The position numbers were made by a program, and so were the translations under genes. This document shows positions 6,126 to 12,177 of a DNA stretch of 12,177 nt, piece after piece (the stretch's first letter is position 1; each line of letters begins with the position of its first letter). A model generated the notes under the pieces. It saw only the letters and a list, made by a program, of their open reading frames with translations. It had not been told where the DNA came from and did not search any database. The DNA is taken from the NCBI GenBank assembly GCA_035698665.1, contig DASSBN010000025.1, positions 1 through 12,177 of the forward strand, given 5' to 3'. The stretch comes from DATEOR01 sp035698665. GTDB taxonomy: Bacteria > Actinomycetota > Thermoleophilia > Gaiellales > Gaiellaceae.

Positions 6126-6610
6126 GCACGCCCGAGACCGACCGCCCCAGGTTCCACAAGAGCTACGGGATCTGGGCCGCCGACGAGGGCGCCGGCCTGC
6201 TCGGGTGGGAGTGGGCAACCGAGCGGCTCGAGCGCGCGCACAACTACTGGGTGGCAACGGCAACCGCCGCGGGCCGGCCGCACGCTGCGCCGGTCTGGGG
6301 GCTCTGGCACGAGGGCAGCTTCTACTTCTCGACCGCGCGCGGGTCGCGCAAGGGCCAGAACCTCGCCGCGAACCCACTCGCAGTCGTCCACCTCGAAAGC
6401 GGCGACGAGGTCGTGATCCTCGAGGGCCCCGTCGAGGAGGTCAGTGCCCGGAAGGAGCTCGACGTGCTTGCCGCGGCCTACGGCGAGAAGTACACCCTCG
6501 AAATCACGTTCGAGGATCCCGGTTCGGTCGTCTACGCGCTCGCGCCGAAGCGCGCGTTTGCCTGGCGCGAGAGCGACTATCCCGAGAGCGCGACCCGCTT
6601 CACGTTCTAA
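6122..6610 (+). CDS. PNPOx-fold flavin/F420-dependent oxidoreductase-like protein
   Basis: The 162-residue product resembles the pyridoxamine 5'-phosphate oxidase-like split-barrel family, which in actinobacteria includes many F420H2- or FMN-dependent reductases (FDOR-B type). Residues about 38-60 give the opening strands (NYWVATATAAGRPHAAPVWG), and 65-85 give FYFSTARGSRKGQNLAANP, the segment that in this family contacts the cofactor phosphate; the EGPVEEV strand follows at about 101-107. The C-terminal helix and AFAWRE strand complete the barrel. The substrate and whether the cofactor is FMN, F420 or haem cannot be told. The ATG overlaps the gatB stop in ATGA, so it is probably translated by coupling at the end of the gat transcript; no functional link to tRNA amidation is implied by this alone. 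Confidence 0.82.
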   Translation: MSTPETDRPRFHKSYGIWAADEGAGLLGWEWATERLERAHNYWVATATAAGRPHAAPVWGLWHEGSFYFSTARGSRKGQNLAANPLAVVHLESGDEVVILEGPVEEVSARKELDVLAAAYGEKYTLEITFEDPGSVVYALAPKRAFAWRESDYPESATRFTF

Positions 6611-6659
6611 GCCCTCCTTCGAGTCTCGGGTTCCGGCGTGCGCTGCCGATATCCGCTTC

Positions 6660-7523
6660 GTGGGCCGCTTCGCTTCCAGCTTCGCGTTCCTCTTCGTGCT
6701 CGCCGTCGTGCTCGGCTCGGCCGGTTGCGGCCAGCGCTTCGACGACCTCGGCGCGGGACAGCCGCCGGCCCAGTCCGCGTTCGCATCCGACGCCCTGACC
6801 GCGCTCCGCGACGCAGGGAGCGCGCATGTCGTCGTCGACGCCCACGGAGGCAAGATCTCCGGCACGAATGCGCAGCTCGGCATCCACTTCGAGGGCGACG
6901 TCTCCAGCTCCGCCATGGCCGGGGACGCGCAGGTCACCTTTCCCGGCGGGACACTCGGCGCGCGGGTGCTGGCCGACGAGCACGACGTCTACGTTCGCTT
7001 CATGGGCGCGTGGTACCACGCCGACGCCGGCGTCTCCGATGCGCTCGAGCAGGCGGGCGACGAGAACGGCGAGCTCCTCAACGAGCTGACGACGCCCGCG
7101 GGCCTCGGCAAGCTCTTCACGGAGATCTTCGAGGGCGAGATCGCCAAGGGCCCCGATGTCGATGGAACGTCCACGTGGGAGTTTGACGGCCGTTTGCGCG
7201 CCGGGGCCTTCGCAGACCTGGTGAAGAAATACGGAGGCATCGAGCTGAGCGACAACGACCGCGCGCTCTTCGAGAAGGTCGCCGCCACGAGCCACCTCGT
7301 CGTCGACGTCGGCCGGGACGACGCCCTGCCCAGAAAGATCGAGCTCACCCTCGACCCGCCCAAGGATCTCCATTTCGACTCGGACGAGCTCGAGTCATCG
7401 GACGGCGCGTTCTCGCTCACCGTCGAGCTCTCGGATTTTGGCCGGGAGGTGTCGTTCAGCCCGCCGAAGGAGGCGAGGCCGCTCGACGAGCTCTTCGGTC
7501 AGCTCTTCGGCGTGCTGGGCTGA
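6660..7523 (+). CDS. putative LprG/LppX-like lipoprotein
   Basis: From the GTG at 6660 the product is 287 residues with a clear export signal: MGRF, a hydrophobic stretch (residues about 5-18, SSFAFLFVLAVVLG) and a lipobox-like SAGC at 20-23, so C23 would be lipidated. Ser at the -3 position is less usual than Leu, Val or Ile. The mature 265 residues are soluble and rich in alternating beta-like strands (HVVVDAHGGKISG, DAQVTFPGG, VYVRFMGAWYHAD, STWEFDGRL, HLVVDVGRDD, LPRKIELTLD), which fits the LolA/LprG-type half-barrel used by actinobacterial lipoproteins to carry lipids; that assignment is from pattern, not from a diagnostic residue. The frame is open back to 6444 but those residues lie inside the preceding gene. 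No Shine-Dalgarno is evident. The 3' end overlaps the converging membrane-protein gene by 68 bp. Confidence 0.7.
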   Translation: MGRFASSFAFLFVLAVVLGSAGCGQRFDDLGAGQPPAQSAFASDALTALRDAGSAHVVVDAHGGKISGTNAQLGIHFEGDVSSSAMAGDAQVTFPGGTLGARVLADEHDVYVRFMGAWYHADAGVSDALEQAGDENGELLNELTTPAGLGKLFTEIFEGEIAKGPDVDGTSTWEFDGRLRAGAFADLVKKYGGIELSDNDRALFEKVAATSHLVVDVGRDDALPRKIELTLDPPKDLHFDSDELESSDGAFSLTVELSDFGREVSFSPPKEARPLDELFGQLFGVLG

Positions 7524-8151
7524 GCGAGACCCGCTCGCCGCTCGAGAACAGAAAGCCCGCATAGAGCAGGAGCGCGGCCACCGCGATGAAGACCGCTGTC
7601 GGTGCGGCTCCGAGCCCGGCAACGGCGCTTCCCGCAGCGGCCACCGCGACGCCGGTCAGGATGAGCCCGTTTCCCGCCGGGCGCCGTCGGAGCGTCGAGA
7701 GGGCGATGACCACGACGGCCAGCGTGCCGAGCGAATTCCCGAGCACGGCGACGAGCCTTGCGGGCCAGAAGTCGAGGTGGTCCTGCGCCTCCGGAATCGA
7801 CGTACCGGCGACGGGGGCGGTGAGCGGCACGGCGAGCGCGATCCCGACTGCCAGCCCGCCGTAGACGAACGCCACCGGTGCAGCCCAGCGGCGTCCCGAA
7901 AGGAGAAGCGAGCCAACGCCGAGGAGCGGCGCGGTGAGGAGCCCTCCGCAGAGGTAGTAGACGCGGAACGCGCGGTCGTCCCAGCCCGCAGCAGCACCCC
8001 AGGCCAAGGCGGCGGAGGCGACCGCGTAGGCGAGGAGCGACGCCGACCAGGCGGCGAGCTGGGGAGCGCGCCGCGTGCGCCAGCGGCCGAGAAGATCCCC
8101 GGCGAGGCGCAGCGCGAGGAGCGCAGCGGCAAATGCGAGCAGTGCCTCCAT
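7456..8151 (-). CDS. seven-helix integral membrane protein, function unknown
   Basis: I do not recognise a named family. The 231-residue product has seven hydrophobic segments, at about 2-21, 33-55, 64-85, 89-110, 132-154, 161-180 and 184-203, so it should sit in the cytoplasmic membrane. Short basic loops (GRWRTRR at 22-28, RRRPAG at 155-160) help set the topology by the positive-inside rule. The longest loop, 111-131, is polar and acidic (SIPEAQDHLDFWP) and lies between helices 4 and 5. The C-terminal tail after 204 is arginine-rich and unstructured looking; it is encoded largely within the 68-bp overlap with the lipoprotein gene, so it may be non-conserved read-through. The seven-helix count recalls sensor membrane domains, but no signalling domain is attached. 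Start is the ATG at 8151, 22 bp from the divergent aminotransferase start. No Shine-Dalgarno is visible. Confidence 0.75.
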   Translation of the reverse strand: MEALLAFAAALLALRLAGDLLGRWRTRRAPQLAAWSASLLAYAVASAALAWGAAAGWDDRAFRVYYLCGGLLTAPLLGVGSLLLSGRRWAAPVAFVYGGLAVGIALAVPLTAPVAGTSIPEAQDHLDFWPARLVAVLGNSLGTLAVVVIALSTLRRRPAGNGLILTGVAVAAAGSAVAGLGAAPTAVFIAVAALLLYAGFLFSSGERVSLSPARRRADRRARRAASPPSAG

Positions 8152-8159
8152 GGCTGAGT

Positions 8160-8165
8160 TAGTCT
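8160..8165 (+). promoter_or_regulatory. -10-like box, leaderless arrangement before class V aminotransferase
   Basis: TAGTCT fits TANNNT and ends 8 nt before the ATG at 8174, placing the expected transcript start at or within about two bases of the start codon. No Shine-Dalgarno sequence is present. No clear -35 was found. It lies in the 22-bp gap to the divergent membrane-protein gene. Confidence 0.45.
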
Positions 8166-8173
8166 CAACGAAG

Positions 8174-9328
8174 ATGCCAGAGAAGCGCTACCTCGTGACT
8201 CCGGGCCCGACGCCGGTGCCTCCGGAGGTGCTGGCGGCGACGGCCGCGCCGATGATCCACCACCGTTCGCCGGACTTCCGCGGCACGCTGGAGCGCGTCA
8301 CGGAGCGGCTGCAGCAGGTGTTTCGCACCGAGAACGACATCGTCCACCTCACCTCCGCCGGGACGGGCGCGATGGAGTCCGTCTTCCAGAATCTCGTCTC
8401 GCCGGGCGACCCCGTGCTCGTCGTCTCGCACGGCTTCTTCGGCGAGCGCTTTGCCGCCCAGGCCGAGGTGTACGGCTGCAAGCTGACGCATCTCCGCTAC
8501 GGCTGGGGCGAGTCCCCGAACCCGGAGGAGGTCGGTGCGCAGCTCGAGGAGACGGGCGGCGCGAAGATCGTCTTCCTCACGCACTCCGACACGTCCACCG
8601 GCGTCGTCTCGGACGTCCAGGCGATCGCCGAGCGGATCTCCGGCACGGACGCGCTCGTCGTCGTGGACGCGATTTCGAGCCTCGCCGCGGTGCCCCTCGA
8701 GACCGACGCATGGGGTCTCGACGTCGTCATCACGAGCTCGCACAAGGCACTCATGAGCCCGCCCGGGCTTGCGTTCGTCTCGGTTTCCGATGCTGCGTTC
8801 GAGGCCTCCCGCTCGGCGACCTCGCCGCGCTACTACTTCGACTGGGAGCGGGCCCGGGCCGCGCAGGAGAAGGGAGAGAACCCGTTCTCGCCGGCCATCT
8901 CACTCTTCCTCGGCGTCGACGTCGCGCTCGGCATGATCCTGGAGGAGGGGCTCGAGGCCGCCTATGAACGGCATGTTCGCCTCGGGCGCGCGGCGCGCGC
9001 CGGAGTGAAGGCGATGGGGCTCGAGCTCTTCTCGCCGGACGAGGACCGCTCCGCCGTCGTGACCGCGATCAAGATGCCGGAAGGGATCGACGGCGGCTCG
9101 ATCGTCCTCTCCATGCGCGAGCGCTCGGGCGTGACCATCATCGGCGGCCAGGGCGAGCTGCGCGGGAAGATCGTCCGCTTCGGCCACATCGGCTACATCG
9201 ACGTCTTCGACGTCACGACCGCGCTGACGGCGCTCGAGCTCGCGATGGTCGAGGCCGGGGCGGATGTCGAGCGCAGCGCAGCCGTGACGGCCGCGCACGA
9301 GGCGTTCGCAGAGCCCGTATCCGTGTGA
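8174..9328 (+). CDS. class V PLP aminotransferase, likely serine-pathway transaminase
   Basis: The 384-residue product belongs to the fold-type I, class V aminotransferases of the alanine-glyoxylate / serine-pyruvate group. It has the N-terminal LVTPGPTPVP, the PLP phosphate-binding region HLTSAGTGAMES (about 58-69), D165 in VVVDAISSL that contacts the pyridine nitrogen, the Schiff-base lysine K191 in SSHKALMSPPG, and R335 in KIVRFGHIG, which in this family holds the substrate carboxylate. Its stop overlaps the serA start (GTGA), the tightest possible coupling, so I infer it transaminates 3-phosphohydroxypyruvate to phosphoserine, as class V enzymes do in some lineages that lack a standard SerC. 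Alternatives are alanine-glyoxylate, serine-glyoxylate or ureidoglycine-glyoxylate activity. The ATG at 8174 is chosen because it gives the family N-terminus and has a TAGTCT box 8 nt upstream; an ATG at 8150 would add a few extra residues. Confidence 0.92.
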   Translation: MPEKRYLVTPGPTPVPPEVLAATAAPMIHHRSPDFRGTLERVTERLQQVFRTENDIVHLTSAGTGAMESVFQNLVSPGDPVLVVSHGFFGERFAAQAEVYGCKLTHLRYGWGESPNPEEVGAQLEETGGAKIVFLTHSDTSTGVVSDVQAIAERISGTDALVVVDAISSLAAVPLETDAWGLDVVITSSHKALMSPPGLAFVSVSDAAFEASRSATSPRYYFDWERARAAQEKGENPFSPAISLFLGVDVALGMILEEGLEAAYERHVRLGRAARAGVKAMGLELFSPDEDRSAVVTAIKMPEGIDGGSIVLSMRERSGVTIIGGQGELRGKIVRFGHIGYIDVFDVTTALTALELAMVEAGADVERSAAVTAAHEAFAEPVSV

Positions 9329-10905
9329 AGGTTCTCGTCCGGGAGCGGATCGCGGAGGCGGGGATCGACCTGCTGCGCGAACGCTTCGACGTGGATGTGG
9401 ACGCGGACGGCGACCTGGCCTCGCGCATCGGCGAGTACGACGCGATCATCATCCGCAGCGGCACGCACCTCGACGCCGGTCTGATCGAGAAGGCCGAGCG
9501 GCTCAAGGTGATCGGCCGCGCGGGAGTCGGAATCGACAACGTCGATCTCGCCGCGGCCTCGCGCCGCGGGATCCTCGTCGCCAACGCGCCGGAATCCACC
9601 ATCGTCTCGGCGGCGGAGCACACGATGGGCCTCTTGCTCGGCCTCTCCCGCTCCATCCCGCAGGCGCACGCAGCGCTGAAGGAAGGACGCTGGGACCGCT
9701 CGCGCTTCGCCGGCCACGAGCTCGCCGGCAAGACCCTCGGACTCGTCGGCTTCGGCCGCATCGGGCGCCAGGTCGCACGCCTCGCCCGCGGGTTCGACAT
9801 GCGCGTGCTCGCCTTCGACCCGTACGTGAGCGCCGAGCGCTTCGCCGAGCTTGGCGTCGAGCGCATGGACACCCTTGCCGATCTGCTCGCGGCGTCCGAC
9901 TTCGCCTCGCTCCACCTGACGCTCACCGAGGACACTCACGGCCTCGTCGGGCGGGACGAGCTTGCTGGGGCAAAGGATGGGATCAAGCTCGTGAACGCCG
10001 CACGCGGCGAGCTCGTAGACGAGCCGGCGCTCGTCGAAGCGCTTCGTTCCGGCAAGGTCGCGGGCGCCGCGCTCGACGTGTTCGCCGAGGAGCCGTACTC
10101 CGGGCCGCTCCTCGAGCTCGAGAACGTCGTGGTCACGCCGCACCTCGCCGCGTCCACCGAGGAGGCCCAGGATCGCGCGGGCGTGATCGTGGCGGAACAG
10201 GTCGCTGCCGCTCTCGAGGGACGCGTGGTCACGAACGCCGTCAACGTCCCCGCCGTGGCCGCCGACGAGGTCGGGTTCCTCGGCCCGTTTCTCCCGCTCG
10301 CAGCCAAGCTTGGTGCGCTGGCGGTCGAGCTGGCCGACACGAGCCCGGGGCGGCTGGACTTCGCCTATCTGGGGGAATTGGCCGAGCACGACACGCGGCT
10401 CCTCACGGTCGCGGCGCTGAACGGGGCCTTCCAGGGCCGCGTCGAGCAGGCCGTGAACTACGTGAACGCGCCGCTTCTCGCCGCCGAGCGCGGCATCGAG
10501 GTGACCGAGGAGCGGCGGCGCGCGTCGCGGGACTTCACCAGCCTCGTCCGCGTGACCGCGGTGGCCGGCGAGCAGGAGGTCGTCGTCGCGGGCACGCCGC
10601 GCGGGCGCGACGCCGAGCCGCGGCTCGTGCGCGCCCTCGGCTATGAGATCGAGATCGACCTCGCGCCGTACATGCTCTTTGCGGTCAACGACGACCTCCC
10701 GGGGAGGATCGGCCGCCTAGGGACGCTGCTCGGCGAGGCGAGCGTGAACATCGCCAACATGGCCGTCTCGCGGCGCTCGCGGAGCGCGGAGGGGGCGCTC
10801 ATGGCCCTCACGCTCGACAGCGTCCCGGCTCCCGAGGTTCTCGAGCTCGTCGAGGCCGAGCCCGGCTTCACCGACGTGCGCTTCATCGACCTGTCGAAGA
10901 CGTGA
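9325..10905 (+). CDS. serA: D-3-phosphoglycerate dehydrogenase, long form with ACT domain
   Basis: SerA oxidises 3-phosphoglycerate to 3-phosphohydroxypyruvate with NAD+, the first step of serine synthesis. The 526 residues match the long, type 1 actinobacterial form. The substrate/nucleotide domains cover about 1-310, with the NAD motif GFGRIG at 142-147, catalytic R227 in NAARGEL, E256 in DVFAEEP and H273 in TPHLAAST. An intervening ASB-like domain runs to about 445, and a C-terminal ACT domain (about 455-526, MLFAVNDDLPGRIGRLGTLL) is the usual site of serine feedback inhibition. The GTG at 9325 overlaps the preceding aminotransferase stop by 4 bp and gives the usual MKVLV-type N-terminus. 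It is followed by another GTGA overlap, making a three-gene translationally coupled unit. Confidence 0.97.
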   Translation: MKVLVRERIAEAGIDLLRERFDVDVDADGDLASRIGEYDAIIIRSGTHLDAGLIEKAERLKVIGRAGVGIDNVDLAAASRRGILVANAPESTIVSAAEHTMGLLLGLSRSIPQAHAALKEGRWDRSRFAGHELAGKTLGLVGFGRIGRQVARLARGFDMRVLAFDPYVSAERFAELGVERMDTLADLLAASDFASLHLTLTEDTHGLVGRDELAGAKDGIKLVNAARGELVDEPALVEALRSGKVAGAALDVFAEEPYSGPLLELENVVVTPHLAASTEEAQDRAGVIVAEQVAAALEGRVVTNAVNVPAVAADEVGFLGPFLPLAAKLGALAVELADTSPGRLDFAYLGELAEHDTRLLTVAALNGAFQGRVEQAVNYVNAPLLAAERGIEVTEERRRASRDFTSLVRVTAVAGEQEVVVAGTPRGRDAEPRLVRALGYEIEIDLAPYMLFAVNDDLPGRIGRLGTLLGEASVNIANMAVSRRSRSAEGALMALTLDSVPAPEVLELVEAEPGFTDVRFIDLSKT

Positions 10906-11387
10906 GCGCCTGGCCGGAGCCGGTCGAGCGCGTCGCCGATCACCTGCGCAAGGTCGCCGTCGAGTCGCGCGTCGAGGAGTTTCCTGCCGGAACGCTCACG
11001 GCGGAGGACGCGGCCAGGGCCGTCGGCTGCGATCTCGCCCAGATCGTGAAGTCGCTCGTCTTCGTCTGCGACGGCAAGCCGGTGCTCGTCATGGTCGGAG
11101 GAGACCGGCGCGCGGACCGCGCCAAGATCGAGGCGGCGGTGCCGTGCGAGAAGGCGAAGATCGCCGGCCCGGACGAGGTCCGCTCGGCGACCGGCTTCGA
11201 GCCGGGCGCGGTCGCGCCGTTCCCGCTGCCGCAGATCCAGACGATCCTGGTCGACCACGAGCTGCTCGTGCACGAGGTTGTCTGGACGGGAGCCGGCTCG
11301 CACCAGCACGTGCTCGCCATTGCTCCGTCCGACCTCGTCCGCCTCACGCGCGCCCGTTCCGTCGACGCCGTCGCAGAGGACGCGTAA
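10902..11387 (+). CDS. YbaK/EbsC-family aminoacyl-tRNA deacylase
   Basis: This 161-residue protein has the YbaK/ProX-type editing domain, which hydrolyses mischarged aminoacyl-tRNA (typically Cys- or Ala-tRNA(Pro)) in trans. Visible features are the opening FPAGTLTAEDAARAVGCDLAQIVKSLVF with the conserved catalytic lysine K50, the VMVGGDRRADRAKI block (about 64-77), a PFPLP turn, and GAGSHQHVL near the C-terminus, the position of the family GxGS motif. It is a stand-alone domain of normal size. The GTG start at 10902 overlaps the serA stop (GTGA). Its place in a serine operon does not reveal specificity; Ser- or Ala-charged tRNA is a reasonable guess but unproven. Family call good, substrate open. 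Confidence 0.9.
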   Translation: MSAWPEPVERVADHLRKVAVESRVEEFPAGTLTAEDAARAVGCDLAQIVKSLVFVCDGKPVLVMVGGDRRADRAKIEAAVPCEKAKIAGPDEVRSATGFEPGAVAPFPLPQIQTILVDHELLVHEVVWTGAGSHQHVLAIAPSDLVRLTRARSVDAVAEDA

Positions 11388-11389
11388 CC

Positions 11390-11395
11390 TAGGAT
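11390..11395 (+). promoter_or_regulatory. -10-like box, leaderless arrangement before ilvE
   Basis: TAGGAT fits TANNNT and is followed by 7 nt (TAGCCCG) and then the ATG at 11403, so transcription would begin at the start codon. No Shine-Dalgarno sequence precedes the ATG and no -35 is clear. It implies that ilvE can be transcribed separately from the serA operon, whose last stop ends at 11387. Confidence 0.5.
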
Positions 11396-11402
11396 TAGCC
11401 CG

Positions 11403-12177
11403 ATGCAAGAGACCGAAAAGATCTGGATGAACGGGGAGCTCGTCGACTGGGTCGACGCCAAGGTCCACGTCGGCGCGCACGGCCTCCACTACGGCTCCGG
11501 CGTCTTCGAGGGAATCCGGTGCTACGAGACCGAGGACGGGCCGGCCGTCTTCCGTCTCACCGACCACCTGAAGCGGCTCGACAACTCCGCCCGGCTCCTG
11601 CACATGGAGCTGCCGTACGGCGTGGACGAGCTGCGCTCGGCAACGCTCGAGCTCATCGGGGCGAACGGCCTCGCGGAGTGCTACATCCGGCCGATCGCGT
11701 TCTATGGCTACGGCGAGCTCGGGGTGCACCCGCGCTCGAACCCGGTCGACGTCGTGATCATGAGCTGGCCGTGGGGCGCCTACCTCGGCGAGGAGGCGCT
11801 GACGCAGGGGATCAGCGCGAAGGTCTCCTCGTGGAAGCGCATCGGGCCGAACACGATTCCGCACGTATCCAAGGCGACCGGCGTCTACCTGAACTCGATG
11901 CTCGCGGTGATCGAGGCGACGAACGCCGGCTACGGCGAGGCCATCCTCCTGACCGACGAGGGCTACGTCGCGGACGGCTCGGGCGAGAACATCTTCGTCG
12001 TCAAGGACGAGATCATCTCGACCCCGCACCTCTCGACCTCGATCCTGCCGGGCATCACGCGCGACTCGCTGATCCAGATCGCGCAGGACCTCGGCTACAC
12101 CGTCGAGGAGAAGAACCTCATCCGCTCCGACCTCGTGACCGCGGACGAGATCTTCATGACCGGCACCGCCGCCGAGG
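11403..12177 (+). CDS. ilvE: branched-chain amino acid aminotransferase, 3' end cut by window edge
   Basis: IlvE transfers the amino group between glutamate and the 2-oxo acids of leucine, isoleucine and valine; it is a fold-type IV PLP enzyme. The first 258 residues are present. Diagnostic features are IWMNGELVDWVDAKVHV at the N-terminus, HGLHYGSGVFEGIRCYET (about 26-43), HLKRLDNSARLL, the Schiff-base lysine K157 in PHVSKATGVYLNSMLA, the DGSGENIFVV segment (191-200), and TSILPGITR (212-220). The sequence ends in EIFMTGTAAE, about 50 residues short of the usual 300-310. D-amino acid and 4-amino-4-deoxychorismate relatives are less likely because of the YETEDG and GYGELGVHP blocks typical of BCAT. 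The ATG at 11403 is 15 bp after the deacylase stop, with a TAGGAT box between. Confidence 0.93.
   Translation, partial: MQETEKIWMNGELVDWVDAKVHVGAHGLHYGSGVFEGIRCYETEDGPAVFRLTDHLKRLDNSARLLHMELPYGVDELRSATLELIGANGLAECYIRPIAFYGYGELGVHPRSNPVDVVIMSWPWGAYLGEEALTQGISAKVSSWKRIGPNTIPHVSKATGVYLNSMLAVIEATNAGYGEAILLTDEGYVADGSGENIFVVKDEIISTPHLSTSILPGITRDSLIQIAQDLGYTVEEKNLIRSDLVTADEIFMTGTAAE

Noticed and set aside
5720..6937. A minus-strand open frame of 405 codons
   Set aside because: It lies opposite gatB, the PNPOx-like gene and the lipoprotein, all well supported on the plus strand; no domain is visible in it.
9193..10389. A minus-strand open frame of 398 codons
   Set aside because: It is antisense to serA; the lack of stops follows from high-GC third positions, and the product shows no family pattern.
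10641..12029. A minus-strand open frame of 462 codons
   Set aside because: It spans three unrelated plus-strand genes (serA end, deacylase, ilvE) that all have diagnostic motifs. A real gene opposite all three is very unlikely.
1..12177. CRISPR array, insertion sequence, tRNA or prophage signs
   Set aside because: I saw no regularly spaced direct repeats, no transposase-like product, no terminal inverted repeats and no tRNA cloverleaf; all well-supported genes look vertically inherited in base composition.

Overview
The window is high-GC DNA (roughly two thirds G+C by eye) that is almost fully coding, with many GTG/TTG starts, 4-8 bp stop/start overlaps and several genes that look leaderless. 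Together with a GatCAB amidotransferase, a flavin/F420-type PNPOx-fold protein and an LprG-like lipoprotein, this suggests an actinobacterium, probably a deep-branching lineage such as Thermoleophilia (Gaiellales/Solirubrobacterales). That placement is inference from style and gene content; no 16S or marker phylogeny is possible here.

Layout. Positions 1-1665 are a minus-strand pair: a ferritin-like diiron protein (850-1665) followed by an HMG-CoA reductase (1-853, cut by the window edge). Divergent from it, with only 28 bp between start codons, is folD (1694-2548). A small cold-shock protein gene (2644-2844) follows, with its own promoter, a structured leader and a very strong terminator. 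Then come gatC (2932-3219), a possible intergenic terminator, and the overlapping genes gatA, gatB and a PNPOx/FDOR-like gene (3320-6610). A putative lipoprotein (6660-7523) converges on, and overlaps by 68 bp, a minus-strand seven-helix membrane protein (7456-8151). Divergent from that, with 22 bp between starts, is a tightly overlapped operon: class V aminotransferase, serA and a YbaK-type deacylase (8174-11387). A branched-chain aminotransferase (ilvE, 11403 to the window end) starts 15 bp later behind its own -10-like box.

How the genes work together. GatC, GatA and GatB form the amidotransferase that converts Glu-tRNA(Gln) and/or Asp-tRNA(Asn). The YbaK-like protein probably clears mischarged tRNA. 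SerA makes 3-phosphohydroxypyruvate, and the class V aminotransferase fused to it by a 4-bp overlap is a good candidate for the following transamination to phosphoserine. FolD interconverts the one-carbon folates fed by serine. IlvE completes branched-chain amino acid synthesis. Most of the window is therefore housekeeping amino acid, one-carbon and translation-quality metabolism.

The least ordinary parts are the HMG-CoA reductase coupled to a diiron ferritin-like protein, the repeated TANNNT box 7-8 nt before start codons (candidate leaderless promoters), and the structured cold-shock leader. No CRISPR array, mobile element, tRNA or rRNA gene was seen. No gene-free stretch exceeds about 100 bases.
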